64,000 nucleotides of DNA from Lamellibrachia columna (lineage: Eukaryota > Annelida > Polychaeta > Sabellida > Siboglinidae), in assembly GCA_963662155.1 (NCBI GenBank), contig OY759272.1, positions 47,673,399-47,737,398 of the forward strand. Reading direction: 5' to 3'. The number at the start of each line of letters is the position of its first letter. Positions within the stretch are counted from its first letter, which is position 1. The notes beneath the pieces are model-generated. The model saw only the letters and a program-made list of their open reading frames with translations, ran no database searches and was not told the origin of the DNA. Positions 34,525-47,200 of the stretch are shown here, piece after piece. The position numbers and the translations under genes were made by a program.

Positions 34525-34930
34525 ATCTTTACATAAACATGATTAATACCATACTGCTATGTGGATGTGAATCATGGTCAATGACTAAACAATTAGAAAA
34601 GAACACAGAAGCATGCTTAGAGCATGAGAAGAATGCTTAGAGAACTATGGACAGAAAAGAAAAGTAATGAAGACATTCTAAGATAAACGATAAGATGAAG
34701 ATATGCAAAATCAGGAAAAGACAAGCAGACTTTCTAGGACACCTGATAAGAAAGAGAAAACTAGATCAAGTGACAACGCGAAAGATTAAGTAGAAACAAA
34801 GCAGAAGTCGGCAAAGAATTAAAATCCTTGGTGGTCTCGCAGCATGGGTAGGAAATAACACAACAGAACTGTTACGAGACACCTGAGGTCTCTGGAAATA
34901 GAAGGAATGATCATCACCAGTGCCTGATGA
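34525..34930 (+). mobile_element. RTE-like LINE C-terminal remnant
   Basis: The translation, with several stops and frame changes, shows L-L-C-G-C-E-S-W-S-M-T-K, M-R-R-M-L-R-E-L-W, K-K-S-N-E-D-I-L, K-R-Q-A-D-F-L-G-H and L-V-S-Q-H-G. This is the C-terminal pattern of endonuclease/RT proteins (L-L-Y-G-C-E-S-W ... R-R-M-L-R-I-x-W ... F-L-G-H-x-x-R). It lies between the converging Cav2 and MAPKAP1 genes. Confidence 0.65.
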
Positions 34931-34993
34931 CGAACTGATATCCATGTGCCAGTCTTTGCCATATTAATAGACCGAGTGGTGTATCATAGATTG

Positions 34994-35113
34994 AATGGTG
35001 AATTATAGGCATAGAGTGTATCATGGACTGGGTGTGTGCATCATGGACTGGGAGTGTGTATCATGGACTGGGAGTGTGTATCGTGGACTGGGTGTGTGTA
35101 TCATAGACTGAGC
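34994..35113 (-). repeat. 20-bp minisatellite running into the MAPKAP1 stop codon
   Basis: On the minus strand the unit is ATACACACTCCCAGTCCATG. The first unit (AGACACACGCTCAGTCTATG) is the end of the MAPKAP1 coding sequence and includes the first two bases of the stop codon. About four further units plus decayed ones follow downstream. Confidence 0.85.
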
Positions 35114-35297
35114 GTGTGTCTGCGTTGTAGTTTCTTCTCTTTGTGAGCCATGTACTCCTTGCGAGTGAGACAGGCCCTCATGTCCACAATGTTCATGATC
35201 TTCTGCACAATCTCCCTCGCTGTCTCAAGGTCACTCTCAAAGTCGTGGTGTCTGAACTCATGGCCACTCCTGTAGACCAGGCGGAACACAGCCTTGT
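35101..35297 (-). CDS. MAPKAP1: MAPKAP1 exon 11 (PH domain end and stop)
   Basis: After TTTGTTGACAG the exon reads [20 protein letters not shown] then [20 protein letters not shown] and ends [10 protein letters not shown] before TGA. Human has [21 protein letters not shown] and ends R-R-T-S-F-S-F plus nine more residues. The C-terminus here is shorter, and the stop lies in the first unit of a minisatellite. Confidence 0.95.
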
Positions 35298-38200
35298 CTG
35301 TCAACAAACACACTCCAACTGTAGTCACACAACAGATGGCATAACATATATATAGAAAATAAAATACGTATTAGAGTCACAAATCTGTTCGTTTTTATTG
35401 TAAAATCACATTACATGTATATAGAATAAATTATTATCTTGAATGATCAAATGTGTTTTAATGACTCACATTAAAAAAAAATTTATTTGACCATTATTTG
35501 TTTATGAATATCAGCCTTGCCAATCAATACACTCACAAACAACAGCCAACAACGTCCAACACCTGAGGACAAAGTTTATCGGAGTTAGACATTCATGGAA
35601 TGTCATAATGGGCATAATATAATAATAATGTAATATATAAAATACTTTTATTGCGCTAAAATACTCGGGAGACCCAAGCTCGGCAGTGCACCAAAATAAA
35701 AGGGGATATAAGCAGTTCCCAACCGATAAGCAGTTGTAAATAGTTGGATTGGTAAGCTGGGGAGCTATAGAGGATAAGCAAGTTTAAACAGGTGGGTTCT
35801 TAGTTTACAGCAAAATGTTGCTATATTTCCTTTAGACTTTACACTAATACAGAATGAGTTCCACAGAGTCAGTGCAGCAACTGAAAAAGCTCTAGTTCCA
35901 ACATTTTTCTTTACACTTAGGAACAAAAAGTAGATTAGAATTAGATGATCGAAGCTGTCTGAGCTGTCTTGCAGGAGTGAGCAGTGAATGTAAATATGCT
36001 AGTTGCTTGGATGAAAGTGCTTGATCGGTAACTAACTGTACAGATCTAAAAAATGCGATATCGGACAGAGAGCCAACGCAATAATTTAAGAAGTGGTACT
36101 GAGTGAGAGAAATGAGGAGACTGTGTAACTACCCTTGCCAAACAATTTTGCACACGTTGAAGCTTCAAGATGTCTCTCAGAGCAATATTATGATAAAGGG
36201 AATTTAATCATTAACATCCGTAAAATGATGTTCGCCTCTGCACGCAATGTCACCATGGTATTCACCCTAACAATTTCACCATAACAATGTCACCATGGTA
36301 TTCACCCTAACAATGTCACCATGGTATTCACCATAACAATGTCACCATGGTATTCACCCAAACAATGTCACCATGGTATTCACCATAACAATGTCACCAT
36401 GGTATTCACCCTAACAATGTCACCATGGTATTCACCCTAACAATTCAAATTCAACAGATAAGTCAAATTATATTTTTTAAACGTTATTAATTAAAACACA
36501 TTTTGGCTGCCAAAATATTAGAATAGGTTAGTTCATAATACATATGTACATAACATACAAACAACAGATCAGACCTTGTACCATCAAGACTTCCACTGAC
36601 GTGTGATAAATGCAAGAAATCTGAGATAAGGTAATCTAATTCTGATCAAGTTTTTGTTCCCAAAGTTGAATAAATATTGGAACTATGGCTTTCTCACCAA
36701 CTCTTGAATCCACTCCCTCTAGGTGTTAGGTCAGCAGGAAACATAACTCAATGTTACCGTTGTTTAAAGACTTATCTTCTTAACCAAGCTGCCTGCCTTA
36801 TTTCATTAGCGTATCCAACCATCTGTTGACACCTTTTGCATTATACAGGGGTGTACACGGATGTCAACTGCCTAACCCTTCAGTTGTTGGTGTGCCCCTG
36901 AGCTGGGGGCTTATATTAATATTACTCTAAAAGAGAAGAAGGCGTTCTACCAGAATGTTTCTCGTCCAGTAGGGAGCAGAAGGCGATACTGTCTGTGTCG
37001 TGGGTAACGGCCTTCTGTTTAAAGAGCAGTGCCTTCCCCAGCACCGGGTCAATCTCTATCTTCTCTCCAGATATTGCTGTGGGCACAGATAAGTAGCTCG
37101 TTTCAAAACAATATATCAACAGCGTGGAAAGGTATTAATTACTTGGTTTATTTAAAGATTTTCTCTTCAGAAGCTTTGTTTAATCAGGTCTTGTGAACAT
37201 TGAGAAATTAGAGGAATGCACTCAGAAATATTTGTCATCTATATTTCGCATGCCTGCGTCTTATGTCATTGAATTTAATATCCCTACTTAATCTGACTGC
37301 CTGGTCTTAATGATATCAAAACTGGTGTGGAGCCTGAGCTAGTTTCTGTACATATCAGTCATAACTGAAAACATGTATGAGTGAGAAAATGGCAATCCAT
37401 TTATTTAATACAGTAATCATAGGCATGGAATGCCGAAGAGCCCCTACATAGGAGTGACAATCACAATTGGTTACAAGTGCCATAGTAGGGGCGTAATTAC
37501 CAAGTTGATTAGCCATACACATACATGTACAAACAGAAAGGCTGGGGTACTCGATCCCCCCAGCAAAATAGTATACTTGAAAAATTGGGCTAAACCCCTA
37601 ACAATGGTAAACTAACAATGGTAACAAATCAAATGCGATTAAAGGTAATGCAACACCTAAAGAGTAAGGGTGCTGTATTTTCCACAGTAAAACTAAATCA
37701 TCAATAGAAAATATTGGGAATACACTTTATATTTTGAATTTAAAAGGCCCTTCCTCAATTATATTTTTTCACTAGTCTCATTTAAAATTAATTTTTATGA
37801 AAAACCTACTTAGTATCCACTCGTTTGTGCTTTTGTATGTAGTTTTTGTGAAATTATCAGACAAACTATTAAACTAGTTAATGTTTGGTCAAACATTAAT
37901 TGAAGTGAAAACAGAAATGCTGAAAACTCATGAATTTCACCCTTGGTGAAATTTCGTAACTTTGTCATATGATCGGTGAGAGGGTGAAAGTTACACCCAT
38001 GATTGGCAATGAACAAGATTTTACTGTTTTGGATATCCACTATTTTGAGCCTTACCAGATGTATTGACTAAAGTCAATTCTTTCAATGATTTTAATAAAA
38101 ATGTGCATTTTTTCTTAAATCGACTGTGTTTGTTACTTAAACTAGTCACACACTACATATTTGGACATCAATGAACCGGATCGATGATGTGCTAAATTAG

Positions 38201-41200
38201 TTGAGGAGGGAGCTTTAATGTCATAAACAGACTTCTCTGAGGCATAAAACCAAATAAATTTTGCAGAATGATTCTAGAAACATGTTAGTCCTTCAGCCCA
38301 GAATGTGTGCTTCCCTTGCCTCTCCTGGTAAATGTAACAAAGCAATGTCAAACAAACAAGTAAATGACATCAAAATACCAATATGAAGACATAGATAAAG
38401 CAGTTGACTTGATCAAGCAGGTGAATGTTAAGCAAAAGAAGAGACGAGGACACCACATGAGGACTACCCACCAAGATGAGGACACCACATGAGGACTACC
38501 CACCAAGACGAGGACACCACATGAGGACCACCCACCAAGTTGCACTTGTGTCTTGGTCCAGAGTTTGTGCTGCAGGTCGACGATGTACGTCTGGTACTGG
38601 TGACTGCTGAGAGACTCAGCCAACTCACACTTAACGACCTCCACCTCTTCCTTCATTGTGTCTCCACGCACACCTGTAACATGTCAACACGCCTGCTGAC
38701 ACTTACTGTTCTGTCCCATGTCAACCTACATGCCTGTTGACACTTACTGTTCTGTCCCATGTCAACCTACACGCCTGTTGACACTTACTGTTCTGTCCCA
38801 TGTCAACCTACACGCCTGTTGGCACTTACTGTTATGTCCCATGTCAACCAAAACGCCTGTTGACACTTACTGTTCTGTCCCATGTCAACCTACACGCCTG
38901 TTGACACTTACTGTTCTGTCCCATGTCAACCTATATACGCCTGTTGACACTTACTGTTCTGTCCCATGTCAACCTACACGCCTGTTGACACTTACTGTTC
39001 TGTCGCACAAGGCAGAAGTCCAGTGTGGTCATGGCACTGAGAGGACTCTCTAGGTCTATCACCGTCCCTGGTTCATGCTGTCGCTCCAGTCGGTACTTGA
39101 GTCCTGGTGGACAGACACCACAGACATGGACTGGGAACAAGTTAAAGGATGAACACATTCAACTCACTCCTAAATTCATTTAGCCCATGTTGAATCAGGG
39201 TAACTGATATTCAAATCTATGAATAGTTTAAGATTGCTTCCTCAACTGATTTAGCCGATCGCAAATCTGGTTCACTGGTGTCCAAATATGTAGTGTGTGA
39301 ATAGTTTATGTAACATTAGCAGGTGATTAAATTTTTTAAATGCTTGTTTTTGTTCAAATCATTGAAAGAATTGACTTTAATCATTAGATCTGGTAAGGAT
39401 CAAAACAGTGGATATCCAAAGTGGTAAACACTGTGGGTCAATGCTGATCATGGGCGTGACCTCCATCCTCTCGACGATCACATGACAAAGTCATAAAATT
39501 TCATCAAGGAACAAAATCATGATTTTTCTGCATTTCTATTTTCACTTCAGTAAATGCTTGAACAAGCATTAACTAATTTAATAGTTTGCCTGATGATTTC
39601 ACAAAAACTACATACAAACGTTGCACAAACGAGCTAGCATGTTGCAGTGGATACTAAGTGGTTTGTTTTTTGCAAACTTAATTTGAAATGAAACTAGCAA
39701 AAATACTGAATTGATTAAGCACCTTTAAGTAATATGCACAGTCAGTTTAATAACAACAGTTTGTTAAAATCATCAATTGACTATGATCATTAGATCTGGT
39801 AACTTGCAAAAGTGGGAACAGCTGCTTGCAATAGTATATCACTATTGCCATTTATCTGCCGAGTTTTTACCAGACATGGTCAAAAATTATTTAATATTTT
39901 GTCCAATAATTTCACCAAAACTAAATAAAAAATTTGCACAAATGAGCTAGCATGTCATAGTGGATAGCTGATCACTTCACATGGATATGGCATAAATAGA
40001 TTGCAGAAATGCACAAAGCCAAAACCTGAACTCCTGAAATGAAGTTATGTCATAAAAAGGCAGTTGTAATTATAACTTAACTTACCAACTTTGTATAGAA
40101 AGAATGAGTATAATAAATAACTGGTATGACTTAATTATATTATCATAATAATTATGAAAGGACACGAAGAAGACAATGCAGCACACACAAGGAATGGCAC
40201 TTGTGCTATCACAGGAGGCACAAGGAGTGGCACTTGTGCTATCACAGGAGGCACAAGGAGTGGCACTTGTGCTATCACAGGAGGCACAAGGAGTGGCACT
40301 TGTGCTATCACAAGCGGCACAAGGAGTGGCACTTGTGCTATCACAGGACGCACAAGGAGCACTAATTAGCAGGGAGCCAATCAACACAAGGATCATCTAG
40401 GCCAAATTCAAGACAAAACATCGCAGAATCAAACTGAACATCATAGAGTGTTGTGCACCAACCAATGATGCTGAAGAAGAAACATCATAGAGTGTTGTGC
40501 ACCAACCAATGACGCTGAAGAAGAAACATCATAGAGTGTTGTGCACCAACCAATGATGCTGAAGAAGAAACATCATAGAGTGTTGTGCACCAACCAATGA
40601 CACTGAAGAAGAAACAAAGGGAAACTTCTACAACACGTCACAGCAGACTGTAGAAGCTGACCCATAAATAATATCAAGGACAGGGGCCCTGACAGGTCAC
40701 TTTTAATTGCAATTAGCAACAGCATTCCTCTGTTGCACTGGTATGTCTTCTGATCAATTCTAGCCCCAGCTGGTACCAGGTAACCAACACAGCTAGCTGC
40801 TAAAACGTGTTGTTTCAATGTTTGTGTGAGCTGATAAGACATGTCTGGGAAGACATGAGAAGGTGGGGGATCACAAGCCAGATGGCTTCATCAGCTAGGC
40901 ATCAAATGTCTTTGTTAATTTTACTATGGGCAGTGCTAGGTTGTATTACCTCTGACCAGTTTCCCTGAGAGGCTACTACTAGTACTGGACTGACCCTCTA
41001 CCTACTCAGACACAATCACACCTGCCTATACATATCCTGTTGTACAATCTAGCTCCTCCCATACCCCAATGGAACAGGTCAATAAAAAGACAGATTGTGC
41101 CTCATCATTAATTATATTTAACTGAATTTATTTGATGTTGTAAGCTCTCATTAAAGATAATGTAATTTTTCAAAATATTTTTTACTTTTACTTCAAGTAC

Positions 41201-44200
41201 TTCTGAAAAGTACTTTTACTTTTTACTCAAGTAGTTTATTTTACCAGCTACTTTTACTTTTACTCAAGTAGTTTCAAAGTGAATTACTCTTACTTTTACT
41301 CAAGTACAAAATAAAAGTAATTCAGTCAACCCTGGCAACACCAAATAACCACAAGTTGATTGACAAATTGGCTTATGTAAACAGCTGACAGCAAATGACG
41401 GTGACTGACAGAGACTGGTTTTACAGAGAAAGACACAAGGACGTACCTTCCCGTTGCCTCAGTCTGCGCTTCTTCAGAACCTTCTCCATTATCTCCCCCA
41501 TCATGATACTCGTCGTCTCTAGGGGCAGCTTGGAGAAGCCTCGACCAGGCAAGTTGCTGCAACAAGAGATAACCTTCAGGCACATAACTCCCCCAACGGG
41601 TGGAGGTGGAGAGACACAGAGTGACGGAGAGAGGAACAGATAGACTGATGCCTAGGATACACGGGGTGTCATGTTCATGAATGACCATATTGCAGTCTAG
41701 TGTAGGTAAGACTGTAGCCTCTGTAGGCCTTGTGGCTGTTAAAATGTTGACTGTCAATTAACTGTTTCTCGGGTACTATTTATACAGTAGAAGTGTCACC
41801 AAATCATCATGTCACGGTCCACTCACATGGTCACAACAACTGACTTGTTTGAGGGCCAGGAACCCTTCTCCCGCTCAACCAGGGCCAACTTGGAGAAGCC
41901 AAACTTGGAGATTGGCTCCCGGTTGTCTAGAGCTGGGAAGTCCATGTCCACCTCGCCGTCATCCTCTGCGATGTGAAGCGTGTACGCCTCAATGTTTGGC
42001 CTTCAGAAAACAAAGAAAACTAACAAATAAGAAAAAAATTTAACACCCGACTGTAATAATTAATTTCAACGCTAGACAGATTCATCTGTTAACTGGTTCA
42101 ACATTTCATGTATTATGTATGATATTAACAAAATTAGTATTGAATTACCTCTGTGTCTTACAATATTACATACACAGTAAATAACAAAATACAACACACA
42201 TAGTACAAACGATACACACTACACATAGCGCATAAAATATACACTACACAGAGTGCATAAGATATACACTACACAGAGCAAATAAGATATACACTACACA
42301 GAGCACATAAGATATACACTACACAGAGCACATAAGATAAACACTACACAGAGCACATAAGATAAACACTACACAGAGCACATAAGATAAACACTACACA
42401 GAGCACATAAGATATACACTACACAGAGCACATAAGATAAACACTACACATAGCACATAAGATAAACACTACACAGAGCACATAAGATAAACAGTACAGA
42501 GAGCACATAAGATAAACACTACACAGAGCACATAAGATAAACACTACACAGAGCACATAAGATAAACACTACACAGAGCACATAAGATAAACACTACAGA
42601 GAGCACATAAGATAAACACTACCGAGAGCACATAAGATAAACACTACACAGAGCACATAAGATAAACACTACACAGAGCACATAAGATAAACACTACAGA
42701 GAGCACATAAGATAAACACTACACAGAGCACATAGGATAAACACTACACAGAGCACATAAGATAAACACTACACAGAGCACATAAGATAAACAGTACACA
42801 GAGCACATAAGATAAACACTACACAGAGCACATAAGATAAACACTACACAGAGCACATAAGATATACACTACACAAAGCACATAAGATAAACACTACACA
42901 GAGCGCATAAGATAAACACTACACAGAGCATACAAGATATACACTACACAGAGCACATAAGATAAACACTACACAGAACACATAAGATAAACACTACACA
43001 GAGCACATAAGATAAACACTACAAATAGCACATAAGATAAACACTACACATAGCACATAAAATATACATTACACAGAGCAAATAAGATATACACTACACA
43101 TAGCACATAAGATAAACACTACACACAGCACATAAGATAAACACTACACATAGCACATAAGATAAACAGTACACAGAGCACATAAGATAAACACTACACA
43201 TAGCACATAAGATATACACTACACAGAGCACATAAGATAAACACTACACAGAGCACATAAGATATACCCTACACACAGCACATAAGATAAACACTACACA
43301 TAGCACATAAGATAAACACTACACAGAGCACATAAGATAAACACTACACAGAGCACATAAGATAAACAGTACACAGAGCACATAAGATAAACACTACACA
43401 GAGCACATAAGATAAACACTACACACAGCACATAAGATAAACACTATACAGAGCACATAAGACACACAACATGTAGCCAACACTCACTGTAGTGGCGGGT
43501 CTATTTTCTCCACTGTGTACTGCCAACATATGAGACCAATGAGGTCATGTACTTTTGCTGTTGCCAAGGTAACGACCTCCAGGGGAAAGGGTCGGTGCTC
43601 TGAAGAAGCCATTGTTAGAAATATCTGGATTTTCTTAGTCGGTAGACCACTGGTTGCCTTGTAAACAAAAGATTACACCAATGTACATGTAATAATAACA
43701 TGTATAATTATCAGTTTTGTCAGTCTATAAAATAAATTGCTGGATGGTGAAATGGTCTAATGCATTACACCCTTACATCCTACATGCTTCATGTGATCAT
43801 AAATCACATTTTATCTAATTTTTCAGATGCTATGATAATTTGGATTTTACTGTGATGCTGCATCTTGTTTATCTATTAACAGAACACATCATGGTATACG
43901 TGAAGCATTTATCTACAAAACATGATATACCCAATTTTTGCCTTTTGTGACAAATGAAGTTTTTTGTTGCACATTGCTACGTGGTAGAAAAGCGCTATTT
44001 CATCAGTCAACTGCTGCAAAACTCCTTGACCTCCGCCACTATCAACTTGACCTCCGCCACTATCAACTTGACCTCCGCCACTGTCAACTTGACGGCAGCA
44101 CAAAAACACTCTTAATACAATTTATGTGATTTTAGAATAAACATGTTTTGCAAACAAATGCTTCATTTATATTCGCCAGACATTTACATTCTGTGGCCTA

Positions 44201-47200
44201 AATCTTGCAGAACAATTTAACTTAGATGCGTGTTATCGTAAATTGTCGCCCGACATTTATATTCTGTGGCCTAGATCTTGCAGAACAATTTAACTTAGAT
44301 GTGTGTTATGGCGCATTGTCGCCAGACAAATCAGGTCAAAAATTGCTTGTATAAAGCGTCCTTTAATGTACAGTTGGGAGATTCATGCCCCATTCATGTT
44401 TCACCTTGCCATCAAACTTGAAGTAGTCCATGAAGGGATTGTCAGGAACAGCTGCACACTCATCCAGTTGCTTGGTGAGACTCGACCGCACTCTCTTCTT
44501 TTCAGTTTGTCCTGCCAGATCCTTCTTTTCAAAGTGCTCACATATTTCTTCAACTGGTGAAACAAGGAATGACAGTAAAGCATAAAAGAAGTTGATGAAT
44601 GTGAAAGTCCTATAAGTGAATGACAATTTACTAGATTCTTCCCACGGTCAAACAAGTTACTATAACAACTTGCCACAGTTGCACCAGCCATGACAACTGG
44701 CCAGATCTGTGCTGCTAAATTTTTATAAATATTTCGAGATTAGTCAGTACCGGGTAATCACTTTATCTAAGTATTTAAAAATCATTATCTGCCAATACAA
44801 GAACTATTCTGTATTGATGCTCACCATTGGGTTAACTAACAAGACTTTGAAATATGGCCATAACTATATGAACATTGGTATCACCCAAAACAACCCTTTC
44901 AATCTCCATGCAATGTCTATCAAATGAGAACTTTAGGTGGATATTTTTCACATTGTCCAGGGCATTTCTGAACTTAATGACCATGTAGGAATTATCATAC
45001 TTCCGTGCTTTTAAGTATTTGCTTTTCGACGGCTGTGATGTTCTCACTCGATTTTTTACTTGTCTGTTGAACACAAGAAACTATGTACTTTATCACAATT
45101 ATTCATTTTTTGAAACAAATCCACGTTGAAACGGGACATGGCTGTATTCCTCCCAGAAATCAATACTGTATAAGCAAAATCTATAGAATGTAGCTGGTCT
45201 GCTTATGACTCACATGACAGGCACAACATTGTATTATATGACTCACATGACAGGCACAACATTGTATTATATGTAACATAGTTTTATCACTCTGTCATAG
45301 TGTCCATCCTTACATTCTAAAGTATGTATTGTTACACATTACCTGGACAGCTGGAGCTGCGCCACTGGACGTGTTTGATCTGGCTCTGTTTGTGCTTATC
45401 ACGTTTTAACTTATCGAGTCGCTGTGCAGTGTTGGACCGCCGCCGGTGACTCTCTGCATACAGCACACATTCATTAGTCATCACAACCCCCAAGTCACAC
45501 AAAGGGCAGTTCTGTCAATGGCAACAAGGTCAAAGCCTGTTAATTAGTCAGAAGTCTGTTAATAAGTCAGAAAAGTGAAAAATACCAAAAAACTGCTGAA
45601 CATTCAGTACAATCAAGAATTAACTAAAACTATACTATAAGAATGGCTTGACAATACTTTACCTGACCCTCCCCCCTGTACAGCAGGGAACAAGGAGGTA
45701 GAGCACATACCCCATGATCTGTATGAGTATATTTATGCATGTGAGTTATCAATGTCAGTCAGAAGACTGGTCACCGTCAGAAGACATGTCACCATCAGAA
45801 GACATGTCACCGTCAGAAGACATGTCACTGTCAGAAGACATGAAGCAGTATATCTTTAACAGTGTACATACCAAAATCCATGTCGGGAAGAATGTCGAAT
45901 GAATGCGCCAGTTCAGCGTCAGACTCCAAGCCACTGTCACTGAGACTACCTCCTGCGCTACTCTCTACATTTCTGTAAAAGAAAACGTTATCCTCAATCA
46001 ACATTACGTTTACTATTCAATTGTTTGGGAAAACAGATATGTACTTGGACTATTTCCAGTCTATGACTAACTATAGCATTACCCAGAAACATAGCTGCTG
46101 TCCCTCTTTAAAATTTAAAGCAACGATTATAAGCATTGTAACAAATTAACATTAGTACGTTTGAAACAGAAGATATCTATTATTCACTAGCTTGGACCAT
46201 ATCCAGTGTTTGAGCCAGGATTTGAAATTTAGGGGACACATGTCTCCCCCTCTTTAAAAAGTGAGACATTCAGTTTTAGGCTGAGCCATTGATCAATATT
46301 TATAAATCAGTGGTGATCACAATTGATTTAACAAGCACAGTCACACGGTATATATATATATACCGTGTACAGTCCCTAATAAGGGTGCCTTTCCTTCACC
46401 TTCCAGAAGGCTGACAGGGACTCAACATAATTGAATTCTCGCCAGTGTGGGCCCTCTAGTTTGATTGTAGCAATTATGTTGAGTCGCTGACTAGACAACT
46501 TGTACCACAGCATGTTCTGTGCTGAAAATCCACGTTCCACACCCACAGTGTGGACTGGGAAGACCATTGCCATGGATGCCAGGATCACCAAGTTGGGGAA
46601 TATGTCCCCGTGATGTGTACCAATGATGCTCCATAACACTGGAAGCGACTTTGAAGGAGAGTTATAGACCAATCTAAGCCGGACAATGTTGCCGAACAGA
46701 TTCAAATGACGTGGCATGGCTATCAAGACAGTTATCCACCACGCTGCCCGGTTCTGATAACCACTATAGCGTCAATGTGCATTAATAATAATATCCGTTA
46801 GGTGGCACAACAGGTGCTGGGTTTATTTGTCAAAAGAAACGAGGTGACAACCAAACCAATATGTTTTTAGAGTTTTGAGTGAGAAATTATCCTGCTAGTA
46901 ATAGTATCATATCTTCCACACCACAGGCACAGACTACGGCTATGGCCTATACTAGTTACGGAAACTCAACGCCAACGGCAACACTACCTTTCCTTAAACG
47001 CATGATTTTTTGCTAAAAATTGTCTAGTATCATTTTGAAACATATTTATTACAATACCATTAGATAAGTCGTACATTCACATCCTATGCAAACATATAAT
47101 TGCCGTGGCGTTGACAGTACTACTTAGGCATTGTCATTTGTACTACAACAGCTGCCAGAATAGAACTAGAATAGCTATGCTGGACCATTTTGAGATAATT

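Noticed and set aside
40082..40400. Overlapping 71-104-codon ORFs on both strands
   Set aside because: Products of the 33-bp tandem repeat in a MAPKAP1 intron.
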